DNA from: an uncultured Collinsella sp.
GTDB taxonomy: Bacteria; Actinomycetota; Coriobacteriia; Coriobacteriales; Coriobacteriaceae
Assembly (NCBI GenBank): GCA_902489775.1
Contig: CABUBH010000004.1
Span: 1-64,000, forward strand
Direction: 5' to 3'
Length of the DNA: 64,000 bases
The notes below the pieces were generated by a model that saw only the letters and a program-made list of their open reading frames with translations, was not told the DNA's origin and searched no databases. Positions 17,217 through 24,143 of the stretch are shown here, in pieces. A program made the translations under genes and the position numbers. Position 1 is the stretch's first letter. Each line of letters opens with the position of its first letter.

Positions 17217-17843
17217 TTGAGAGTCGCCGAGCGCAATGCAGTGATTCCCTTCATGAACGGCGACTTTACCCAATGGGATCTATATCTGGCATCCTCCTCT
17301 GAGTATGCGATGAGACTGATAGACGGATTCATCTCCATGCTCGAGTCGAGGAATCTTGTTTGCGTCGCCCAGCTTCTCCGCGCACAGGTTGGAGTCTGCC
17401 TGCGGACATTCGCATTATTCGCCGCTGAAGACCAGGATGACTTTCTCAAGCAGGTGTTTCAAGGTGTGCCTGTGAACAAGCTGAAAGATTTCTCGGGTGA
17501 GAAGATGTCCGATGGAAGACTTCAAGACTTACTCGAGAAGTTCGATCCAAAGGTAAAAGATGTATACAAGGTGACGTCTGGATTCGTCCACTTCTCCATT
17601 GATATTCTGCCGAGCATGGGTGTGCCTGGGGAGGGCTATGAGGTCGAGTTTAATTTTGGAGCCGAGCCCAACGAGAGAAACAATGTGCCTCTCGTGGAAT
17701 GCGGCAAGGCGTTCTGCCACTATGTCGACCTGCATCTCCAGATGCTCCATAAGGTGATTGCTTCGGATGAATGGTATGCCGATCGATTCCGTATCGATTC
17801 CGATGGTCCTGCAGACGAGGCCTCGAAAAGCGAGAAGGTGTAG
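17217..17843 (+). CDS. Protein of unknown function with a TSGFVHFS motif
   Basis: Predicted cytoplasmic, mostly helical protein of 208 residues from the TTG at 17217. Conserved-looking blocks are LLRAQVGVCLRTFAL, VNKLKDF and VTSGFVHFSIDI. They recall a group of hypothetical proteins, some near mobile or defence genes, that I cannot name with confidence. No ATG start or good ribosome site exists. The frame is open only from 17181, and just before it a TAA at 17178 interrupts otherwise plausible coding sequence from 17160 (LDSEQF), so the gene may have lost its 5' end or carry a nonsense mutation. Its GC content is clearly lower than its neighbours, which suggests transfer into the decayed PadR operon. 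Confidence 0.5.
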   Translation: MRVAERNAVIPFMNGDFTQWDLYLASSSEYAMRLIDGFISMLESRNLVCVAQLLRAQVGVCLRTFALFAAEDQDDFLKQVFQGVPVNKLKDFSGEKMSDGRLQDLLEKFDPKVKDVYKVTSGFVHFSIDILPSMGVPGEGYEVEFNFGAEPNERNNVPLVECGKAFCHYVDLHLQMLHKVIASDEWYADRFRIDSDGPADEASKSEKV

Positions 17844-18366
17844 GTCGAACGCATTGACGCTGCCTTGACAGCATCCCGATATGATAACGAATGGGAGGTT
17901 CCCTGCGAAATGTGCGCCTCTGTATATTCTCGCTAGGACGCCCTCGACCGATAAGGCATCGTTGAGTTCAATTTGAGTTCAGCTCGGGTGCCTGAAATCG
18001 CCCAACTCTGATAAAAGGGGAGACGACGGTACACCACGTAGACGAGAGGCTATGGAAGTGCACGATTTGATTATATTGGCGCGCTAAACCGCCCCGCTGC
18101 CCAACTTGAACTCCGCTCACGCGTGTATGGGGCTGCGAGAGGTAACGGCCTGCGGCCTCTTTGTGTGCTCGATGATATCTTCGAGCATGCCGGGCATGGC
18201 GGAGACATTCGCTGCAATCCAGCCGTGTTCAAGCGCCGTTTCGGATAGGAGCGAGAGGGGGCTGTCTTGCCCGTTTCCCTTGCACCCGTAAAGATGGTTG
18301 ACAGTTTGGGGTCTCCCGGGTCTTTAGCTTTTACCGTGCTAGATGCCTCATGGAAACTGTTGGACT
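17844..18366. other. Gene-free region with direct repeat
   Basis: More than 500 bases without a supportable gene. A perfect direct repeat TTGAGTTCA occurs at 17962-17970 and 17973-17981, an 11-base period. A TATAAT-like TGATAAAA follows at about 18010, and a short frame starts at ATG 18051 but stops after 11 codons. It looks like a promoter left behind after loss of its gene. The rest shows only short random frames. Confidence 0.4.
17962..17981 (+). promoter_or_regulatory. 11-base-period direct repeat (possible OmpR-type site)
   Basis: Two TTGAGTTCA copies start 11 bases apart, the spacing used by tandem OmpR/PhoB-family monomers. An OmpR-family regulator is encoded at 20005-20679. The link between the two is inferred only. 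Confidence 0.35.
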
Positions 18367-18868
18367 TTAATCAGACAGACCCAGCATGTCGTTTTCCTCC
18401 ATGAGGACATCGGCTAAAACCGAAACACCTATGCTTGTTTAAGCAAACTTCCTGATAGTCGTGGAGCTGCTGTAGCCCGACATGCAGGACATCGCTCGGC
18501 TTAAACACCGGATGCCGCATCCGCGAAACGAGTTGCGGTGCACCCTGTTCCAAAAGGTTGCCAAGTACCATGGCGTGAGCGTTGGGGTAGCCATCATTCA
18601 GCGTGGATACATCCGGATGCGCATAGATCCAGACGATTCCAACGTTCTCGTATTTCCCGTGCAGGTAATCGAAGAGGGCAAGCGACGCCATACAGTTGCC
18701 GCCGACGGTCACGACTCTGTCGGGGTTTTCTGCCGTAAGCTTCCTCTGCGCATCCTGAATTCCCGCCAGGACTTCGTCCTCGGCACAGATGCGAACTGCC
18801 TCCCATTTCTCATGTCCAAGTTTTGGGACGCGTTTCGCAATGCCGAGTGGGACCCCTGGACAGTCGGA
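18367..18868 (-). pseudogene. Arginase-family enzyme relic
   Basis: Translated from the histidine kinase stop codon, one frame reads like the middle of an arginase/agmatinase-family protein: PLGIAKRVPKLGHEKWEAV, a helical stretch, RVVTVGGNCMASLALFDY, then VGIVWIYAHPDVSTLND and GYPNAHAMVLG. The metal-binding motifs are damaged: GGDH has become GGNC, and the WxDAHxD motif has Tyr for the first Asp. The N-terminal part is missing, and the C-terminal metal motif is absent. The last 50 bases in another frame encode LMEENDMLGLSD plus stop, very like the C-terminus of the topoisomerase A subunit at 3781. I see it as a fused relic of two genes. Confidence 0.6.
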
Positions 18869-20008
18869 TCACGTGGTGGCCCCCTTTGAGAGGGTCACGA
18901 GCATGGTGGTCCCGTTCTCGGAACTTGCTTCGACCTCTACCGTGCCGCCGTGTAGGGCTGCAATCTCCCAAACAAGCGCTAGCCCGAGTCCTGCGCTGCC
19001 GTATGCCCTGCTGCGGGATTTATCTAGACGAAAGAACGGCTGGAAGATGCTCTCTCGGTACTGTTTGGGTATTCCCGGGCCCTCATCTTTGACTCGCAGG
19101 AGCACGTGGCTGTCGCTGTCGCTGATGGAGACGTTGACAGTCGAGCCGGGGCGGCTGTAACGGATGGCGTTTTCGACCAGATTGAACACCAGCCGATAGA
19201 GGAGCGTATCACTTCCGATTGTCAAAGCGTCTCCAGCACAATTGAGGGCTATGCCCTTATTCTCGGCAAGTGGCGCAAGGTCGGTGAGGACCTCTTCGGA
19301 CAAGGGACCGAGTTCAACATCGTCCTCGCAAGGAACGCTGCGGAGCTCACTCATCTCGAGTAATACCTTGGTCATTCGAGACATGCGCTCGGTTTGTTCT
19401 TGTAGCAGGCCGAGCAGCTCGGCTGTTTCGGGTTGCAAACCGGAGTGCTCGGAGATGAATAGTTCAATCTGTGCTTGCATAAGGGCGAGCGGGGTGCGCA
19501 GCTCGTGTGCGGCGTTGCCGGTAAACTGACGCTGTGCAGAGAACCCTTCGCCAAGACGGGCGATCATGTCGTTGAAAGAGGCGCTACATCGTTGTAGCTC
19601 GGTGGGCACACCTTCACTGAGTCTGATTTCGCTTAGGTTGTCAGGCTGCACACGCTCAACCTGGGCGGCAAAAGCTCGTAGCGGTTTGAGCGCACGGCCG
19701 CTCACAAAGTATGCCAGCACGCCGCCAAGGAGTGTGACTCCAGCCGTGATGCACCAGGCTGTCGTGCCAAAAGACTCTTGTGCGTCGTTTACGACGATCG
19801 TGACCTCGTCATCGAGGGTCGCTTTCGTTGGGTCGAACGCCTGGGGCGAATCTTCGCCGGCTGCGCTAAGGGCCGAGACGTCGCTGCCGATAGCATCCAT
19901 GTAGCGCATGCCCGTATAGCCGACCAGGCAGTTCGTCAGCACGCACGCAGCGCACGTGAGCAGTGCCGTCATAATCGTTATGCGCCATTGCAACGAAAGC
20001 CTTTTCAT
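18869..20008 (-). CDS. Sensor histidine kinase
   Basis: Membrane sensor kinase of 379 residues. Transmembrane helices at about 10-32 and 83-105 frame a small extracytoplasmic loop of about 50 residues. A HAMP domain follows (GRALKPLRAFAAQVERV). The phosphoacceptor is His168 in GNAAHELRTPLAL. The ATP-binding domain has NLVENAIRY, DEGPGIP and GSAGLGLALV. The start overlaps the response regulator stop by 4 bases (ATGA), so the two are coupled. The pair is divergent from the redox cluster at 20770, a likely target. No signal can be predicted. Confidence 0.93.
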   Translation of the reverse strand: MKRLSLQWRITIMTALLTCAACVLTNCLVGYTGMRYMDAIGSDVSALSAAGEDSPQAFDPTKATLDDEVTIVVNDAQESFGTTAWCITAGVTLLGGVLAYFVSGRALKPLRAFAAQVERVQPDNLSEIRLSEGVPTELQRCSASFNDMIARLGEGFSAQRQFTGNAAHELRTPLALMQAQIELFISEHSGLQPETAELLGLLQEQTERMSRMTKVLLEMSELRSVPCEDDVELGPLSEEVLTDLAPLAENKGIALNCAGDALTIGSDTLLYRLVFNLVENAIRYSRPGSTVNVSISDSDSHVLLRVKDEGPGIPKQYRESIFQPFFRLDKSRSRAYGSAGLGLALVWEIAALHGGTVEVEASSENGTTMLVTLSKGATT

Positions 20009-20679
20009 TCGCTATCCTCCATAACGTAGCCCTCTCCAATCCGATTGCGAATCGGGTCGTATCCCAAAGCGATGCGTAGCTTTTTGCGGAGTGACGAGAT
20101 ATGAACGCGGGTCGCGTTGCTAAAGCTGTTCACGCTGCTATCCCAAACGTGCTCGATAAGCTCCTCTTGACTTACCGGACGCCCCTGATTAAGCATCAGG
20201 TATTCCAAGATTCCCGTTTCCTTGCGCGTAAGAGATAAAGCCTCGCTGTCCACGGAAGCGATGCGCGCCTTGGTGTCAAAGCTGAGCTTTCCGCAGGTTA
20301 AAACTACGTCGCTTTGTGTAAAGCGTCTTAGGGTAAGGCTGCGGATCCTTGCCGCAAGCTCGTCCAGATGAAACGGCTTGGTGAGGTAATCGTTGGCGCC
20401 GGCATCGAGTCCGGCGACTTTATCTGATACTTCGCCACGTGCGGACAGAATCAGTACCTTAGTCTCGCAGTCAGTTTTCCTAAGTTCCCTGAGTACGGTC
20501 ATGCCGTCGATGCGGGGAAGGTTGAGGTCGAGTACCACGAGGTCAAAGACTTCGACGCCCAGCAGGTCGAGCGCCTCCTGCCCGTCGTGGCAGCAGTCGA
20601 CGCTGTACGCCAAGTTTCGCAAGCTGCGCGCGATTGCGTCACACAGCGCCTGCTCGTCCTCGATGATCAAAATACGCAT
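20005..20679 (-). CDS. OmpR-family response regulator
   Basis: Response regulator of 224 residues. The receiver domain has the acidic pair E7-D8 and phosphoacceptor D51 in LVVLDLNLPRIDG, with KPF near residue 100. The winged-helix output domain (about 125-220) has LTRKETGILEYLM and TRVHISSLRKKL. The ATG at 20679 follows AAGGAG; an upstream in-frame start lacks one. It is the first gene of the kinase operon. The 90 bases between its start and the CD1871A-like gene are the only room for both promoters. Confidence 0.95.
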   Translation of the reverse strand: MRILIIEDEQALCDAIARSLRNLAYSVDCCHDGQEALDLLGVEVFDLVVLDLNLPRIDGMTVLRELRKTDCETKVLILSARGEVSDKVAGLDAGANDYLTKPFHLDELAARIRSLTLRRFTQSDVVLTCGKLSFDTKARIASVDSEALSLTRKETGILEYLMLNQGRPVSQEELIEHVWDSSVNSFSNATRVHISSLRKKLRIALGYDPIRNRIGEGYVMEDSE

Positions 20680-20769
20680 AACGGTCTCCTTGCACATTCC
20701 AAATCGCGCTTAACACGGATTTTATAGCCGATATGGTCCAATGGTCGCGTAACGAAAGGAGTGGTCAGG

Positions 20770-20916
20770 TTGTTCAAAGCGGTAAAACCCGTGGTACAGG
20801 TCGCTTTGTTGATCGTCGGAATTGCCATGGTGTGCTTTGGCGTTATGCGTGGCGAGGCGGATGCCGTGCTGGCCAAAGCGATTAGGCTGTGCTTGGAGTG
20901 TATCGGAATTGGATAA
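20770..20916 (+). CDS. CD1871A-family CXXC membrane peptide
   Basis: A 48-residue peptide: a short cytoplasmic N-terminus (MFKAVKPVVQ), one transmembrane helix (about 10-28), and a C-terminal CLECIGIG, the CXXC signature of the CD1871A family. AAAGGAG lies 8 bases before the TTG start at 20770. Its stop overlaps the start of the next gene by 8 bases. Together with the NapH-like ferredoxin and TlpA genes it probably takes part in transmembrane thiol or electron transfer; the precise job of this family is unknown to me. It is shorter than most automatic cut-offs. Confidence 0.75.
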   Translation: MFKAVKPVVQVALLIVGIAMVCFGVMRGEADAVLAKAIRLCLECIGIG

Positions 20917-21811
20917 AAGAGAAAACACTGCGTCGCATGTTTTGGCTCGATTTCGCGGATTCATTCAGGCGGCGGCGACGCTCGTCACCAACATTCACCT
21001 GCCAAACTTTGCCAAAGGCGGCATCTATCAGGGCGCGGGAAAAACCGTCTGCGTGCCTGGACTTAACTGCTATTCGTGCCCCGCGGCATCGGGTGCGTGC
21101 CCCATCGGGTCGTTCCAGTCGGTAGTAGGTTCATCCAAGTTCAACTTTTCTTACTATGTTACCGGTACGCTCATTTTGCTCGGCGTGCTGCTGGGACGCT
21201 TTGTATGCGGCTTTCTGTGCCCGTTTGGCTGGCTGCAGGAGCTGCTTCATAAGATTCCCGGCAAAAAGCTTTCGACAAAAAAGCTCAAGCCGCTCACGTA
21301 CATCAAGTACGTCGTGTTGCTGTTTGCCGTGGTGCTGCTACCCGTCTTGGTGGTTAACGACGTGGGCATGGGCGACCCGTTCTTTTGTAAGTACATCTGT
21401 CCGCAGGGTGTGCTCGAGGGCGCCATTCCGCTGGCCATTGCCAATGCCGGCATTCGATCTGCGTTGGGACAGCTCTTTACTTGGAAACTTGCCGTTCTCA
21501 TTGCCGTGGTAGTGCTGAGTGTTTTGTTCTACCGCCCCTTCTGCAAATGGATTTGTCCACTCGGTGCATTCTATGCGCTTATGAATAGGGTGTCCCTACT
21601 GGGGATTCGGGTTGACGCATGCAAATGTGTCTCGTGCGGCAAGTGCTCAAAGGTTTGTCAGATGGACGTTGATGTGGTCCGCGCACCCAATCATGCCGAA
21701 TGCATCCGGTGCGGAAAGTGCATCGGGGCCTGTCCCGTCGATGCCATTAGCTATCGCTATGGCCTGGATGTGTCGGCGGAAAAGCTCCCCTTGACCGCCG
21801 ATAAAAAGTAA
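20909..21811 (+). CDS. NapH/YccM-like membrane ferredoxin
   Basis: Polytopic membrane iron-sulfur protein of 300 residues. Four to five transmembrane segments are interleaved with cysteine motifs of the NapH/CcdA-linked type: LNCYSCPAASGACPIG, CGFLCPFGWLQ, CKYICPQGVLEG and CKWICPLGAFY. Two [4Fe-4S] ferredoxin motifs end the protein: CVSCGKCSKVC and CIRCGKCIGACP. Such proteins pass electrons across the membrane. Here the neighbours suggest delivery to the TlpA-like thiol protein. The TTG at 20909 overlaps the preceding gene and has a weak GGAG site, which implies translational coupling. An ATG further upstream lies in antisense-like sequence. Confidence 0.85.
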   Translation: MDKRENTASHVLARFRGFIQAAATLVTNIHLPNFAKGGIYQGAGKTVCVPGLNCYSCPAASGACPIGSFQSVVGSSKFNFSYYVTGTLILLGVLLGRFVCGFLCPFGWLQELLHKIPGKKLSTKKLKPLTYIKYVVLLFAVVLLPVLVVNDVGMGDPFFCKYICPQGVLEGAIPLAIANAGIRSALGQLFTWKLAVLIAVVVLSVLFYRPFCKWICPLGAFYALMNRVSLLGIRVDACKCVSCGKCSKVCQMDVDVVRAPNHAECIRCGKCIGACPVDAISYRYGLDVSAEKLPLTADKK

Positions 21812-21840
21812 ACAAGCTTCGACAAAACGGAGGAACGACT

Positions 21841-22812
21841 ATGAAGCTTTCTAAGATTGCGGCCCTGTTTATGGTGCCGGTGCTGGCCTTGTGTCTTGTG
21901 GCGTGCTCGGCACCTGGCGGCAATGCGAGCGAATCTGCGAGCTCCGATCCTAAGATCGCAGAACTCACTGCGCAGAAGCCGGCCAATGCCGACGAGGCCG
22001 CCGAGCTGTATGCGAAGCTCATGCAGAAGGAGAACGAGATCTTTTCGAGTGATAACGCGCTGTGGGAAAAGGTATTCAATGCGGCAAATAAAGACTCGGC
22101 AATGATTGAGGACGGCAGCAATTACGGCGATTTCCTGCTCAAGACCATCGACGGCGCCAAGGATGAGTTCACGGCGGATGAGCTCAAGACGCTCAAGGCC
22201 GGTGCACAGCAGATCAAGGAGATCGAGGACAAGCTCGAGAGCCTGGAGAAGGAGTTCCCCGGCTGTGGAAGCACGCCGAGTGCAGGCGAGAGCGTCGACG
22301 CTTCGACCGCTGGCATGACGGCTGGTGCCAATGCTTCGAACGAGGCGACGAAGTTCCCCAGCTTTACGGGCAAGGACCTGGATGGCAACGACGTGAACAG
22401 CGACGAGCTGTTCTCTAAGAACAAGGTCACCGTCATGAACTTCTGGTTCACTACTTGCAAGCCGTGCGTGGGCGAGCTGGGCGATCTTGAGAAACTGAAT
22501 CAGGAGCTTGCCGAGAAGGGCGGCCAGGTCGTGGGCGTCAATTCCTTTACGCTCGATGGCAACAAGGGCGAGATTGCAGATGCCAAGGACGTGCTGAGCA
22601 AGAAGGGCGTGACGTATAAGAACATCTGGTTCAAGTCGGATAGCGAGGCCGGTAAGTTCACGTCAAATTTGTTCTCGTTCCCGACAATGTATGTCATCGA
22701 TCAGAATGGCAACATCGTAGGGGAGCCCATCGTGGGAGCCATCAGCTCCGCCGAGCAGCGCGCTGCACTCAACAAACTTATCGACCAGGCGATTGCGAAT
22801 AGCGGGCAATAA
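21841..22812 (+). CDS. TlpA-family thioredoxin-like lipoprotein
   Basis: Extracytoplasmic lipoprotein of 323 residues. The signal peptide ends in the lipobox LVAC (Cys22). About residues 35-155 are helical and coiled-coil-like (KENEIFSSDNALWEKVF, QIKEIEDKLESLEKEF). The thioredoxin fold (about 172-320) has the redox pair CKPC in WFTTCKPCVGEL and a cis-proline site in FSFPTMYVID. The role is reduction or oxidation of protein thiols outside the membrane, perhaps repair of methionine sulfoxide or cysteine sulfenic acid, powered by the NapH-like protein 30 bases upstream. AGGA precedes the ATG. A GC-rich hairpin follows the stop. Confidence 0.9.
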   Translation: MKLSKIAALFMVPVLALCLVACSAPGGNASESASSDPKIAELTAQKPANADEAAELYAKLMQKENEIFSSDNALWEKVFNAANKDSAMIEDGSNYGDFLLKTIDGAKDEFTADELKTLKAGAQQIKEIEDKLESLEKEFPGCGSTPSAGESVDASTAGMTAGANASNEATKFPSFTGKDLDGNDVNSDELFSKNKVTVMNFWFTTCKPCVGELGDLEKLNQELAEKGGQVVGVNSFTLDGNKGEIADAKDVLSKKGVTYKNIWFKSDSEAGKFTSNLFSFPTMYVIDQNGNIVGEPIVGAISSAEQRAALNKLIDQAIANSGQ

Positions 22813-22836
22813 ACAAGCTGAACTATGTATATTGAG

Positions 22837-22864
22837 GAGGTCTCGGGATCCCCGGGGCCTCTTT
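22837..22864 (+). terminator. Hairpin after redox cluster
   Basis: GAGGTCTCGG (22837-22846) pairs with CCGGGGCCTC (22852-22861) using two G-U pairs, followed by TTT. It is a probable terminator of the three-gene cluster. Confidence 0.55.
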
Positions 22865-23005
22865 GATTTCGATTCTTCGAGATCAAATCTGCTCTTGTTA
22901 TGTTCTCGTTTCCAAGAAATGGGAGGCAGCTCATTTATATGCCGCCGTCCCTTTTCACCTGCATCTTTCCTGCTAGATTAAACCTAATGGGGAAAGGAGC
23001 CACAA

Positions 23006-23671
23006 ATGGACGGGATGCAAGATATCGTAAAGAAGTTTCCGTTTTGGGAGCATTTGTCTGACGACGAACGCGCTCTTGTTTTAGGGCAATCCGCCTTGCG
23101 CGCCTTTGATGCCGGACAGCTTATTGGCGGCAGCGACAGCTCTTGCACGGGCGTCTTCCTCATTGTCCACGGCGATATCCGCGTCAGCCTTCTTTCCGAG
23201 GAGGGCAAGGAGGTTACGCTGTTTCGGCTCGGTGAGGGAGAATGCTGCGTCACCACCGCGTCGTGCGTTATTCGGCAAATCTCATTCGACACGCTCGTAA
23301 CTGCGACACGAGAATCCACGCTCCTCGTTGTTCCTATTGGTGTTTGCGAGCATCTTGCCAACGTTAATATCCACGTCAAGGTTTTCATGCTCGAAGTAGA
23401 GGCGCAGCGCTACTCCCAGGTGGTTCGCGTGCTGCAGCAGATGCTCTTCAGGCGCCTTGACCAGCGCGTTGCCGACTATCTGGTTGAGCGATGCCGGGCA
23501 GCGGAGTCGATGGAGCTCCGGATCACTCAAGACGAATTGGCGCGTGATATCAACTCTGCTCGCGAGGCGGTGACACGCGTGTTGCGTCGTCTTGCCGATG
23601 AGGGCCTTATCGAGGTGAAGCGCGGGCGCATCCTTGTTCTGGATGTCGACGGTTTGGCGCGCCTGCCGTAG
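23006..23671 (+). CDS. Crp/Fnr-family transcriptional regulator
   Basis: Regulator of 221 residues. The N-terminal cyclic-nucleotide-binding fold (about 12-120) has an LFRLGEGECC core and ends in the long dimer helix; the C-terminal HTH is TQDELARDINSAREAVTRVLRRL. It lacks the N-terminal four-cysteine motif of classic Fnr but has cysteines at about residues 75 and 80 (GECCVTTASCV), which could be redox-active. AAAGGAG precedes ATG 23006. The genes just downstream encode a rhodanese and a CoA-disulfide-reductase-like enzyme, so regulation by sulfur or redox state is probable. Crp-type regulators of this size are common in such clusters. Confidence 0.88.
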   Translation: MDGMQDIVKKFPFWEHLSDDERALVLGQSALRAFDAGQLIGGSDSSCTGVFLIVHGDIRVSLLSEEGKEVTLFRLGEGECCVTTASCVIRQISFDTLVTATRESTLLVVPIGVCEHLANVNIHVKVFMLEVEAQRYSQVVRVLQQMLFRRLDQRVADYLVERCRAAESMELRITQDELARDINSAREAVTRVLRRLADEGLIEVKRGRILVLDVDGLARLP

Positions 23672-23820
23672 CGATGACTTTGCTGTGGTGCCTATCCGCC
23701 CGCTGCTCGCTGCTTGCTCTCAAGAAAACCACCCATATGGTGACTTGGTCACGGAACCGGCCTATGTCTTCCGGACATACTGGCATCAAGCGATAGGACA
23801 AGCGAGCAAAGGAGCTCATC

Positions 23821-24141
23821 ATGGGATTGTTTGATTTATTTGCTGGGGTGGATATCAACAAAGGTGTTGAGGAGTGCCAGGCGACCGAAGGCGCGGTATT
23901 GATTGATGTACGCGGCGCCGATGAGTATCGGCAGGGGCATATCCCCGGGGCCGTCAACATTCCCCTCGATAGCATCGACCGCGTGCTTGCCGAATATCCA
24001 AAGAAGGACGCCCCGCTGTTTGTACATTGCTTGAGTGGTGCTCGTAGCGGTCGTGCCACGAGTTTTCTCCAGCGTGCAGGCTACAGCAACGTGAAGAACA
24101 TTGGCGGAATCAATAGCTACGGTGGAAAGGTGGTGCGTTAA
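23821..24141 (+). CDS. Single-domain rhodanese
   Basis: Sulfurtransferase of 106 residues, a single rhodanese domain. The substrate loop is VHCLSGARSGR with the active-site Cys70, and the usual DVRGADEYRQGHIPGAVNIP motif lies at 29-48. It likely carries persulfide sulfur in the cytoplasm. AAAGGAG precedes ATG 23821. The next gene starts 2 bases after the stop, a clear operon. The oxidoreductase downstream carries a second rhodanese domain. Confidence 0.9.
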   Translation: MGLFDLFAGVDINKGVEECQATEGAVLIDVRGADEYRQGHIPGAVNIPLDSIDRVLAEYPKKDAPLFVHCLSGARSGRATSFLQRAGYSNVKNIGGINSYGGKVVR

Positions 24142-24143
24142 CC

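Noticed and set aside
16995..17273. Minus-strand frame near the decayed operon
   Set aside because: No domain, no ribosome site, overlaps the PspC remnant and the start of the unknown gene.
18482..18889. Plus-strand frame over the arginase relic
   Set aside because: It is the antisense of the relic. The minus strand carries the recognisable family motifs.
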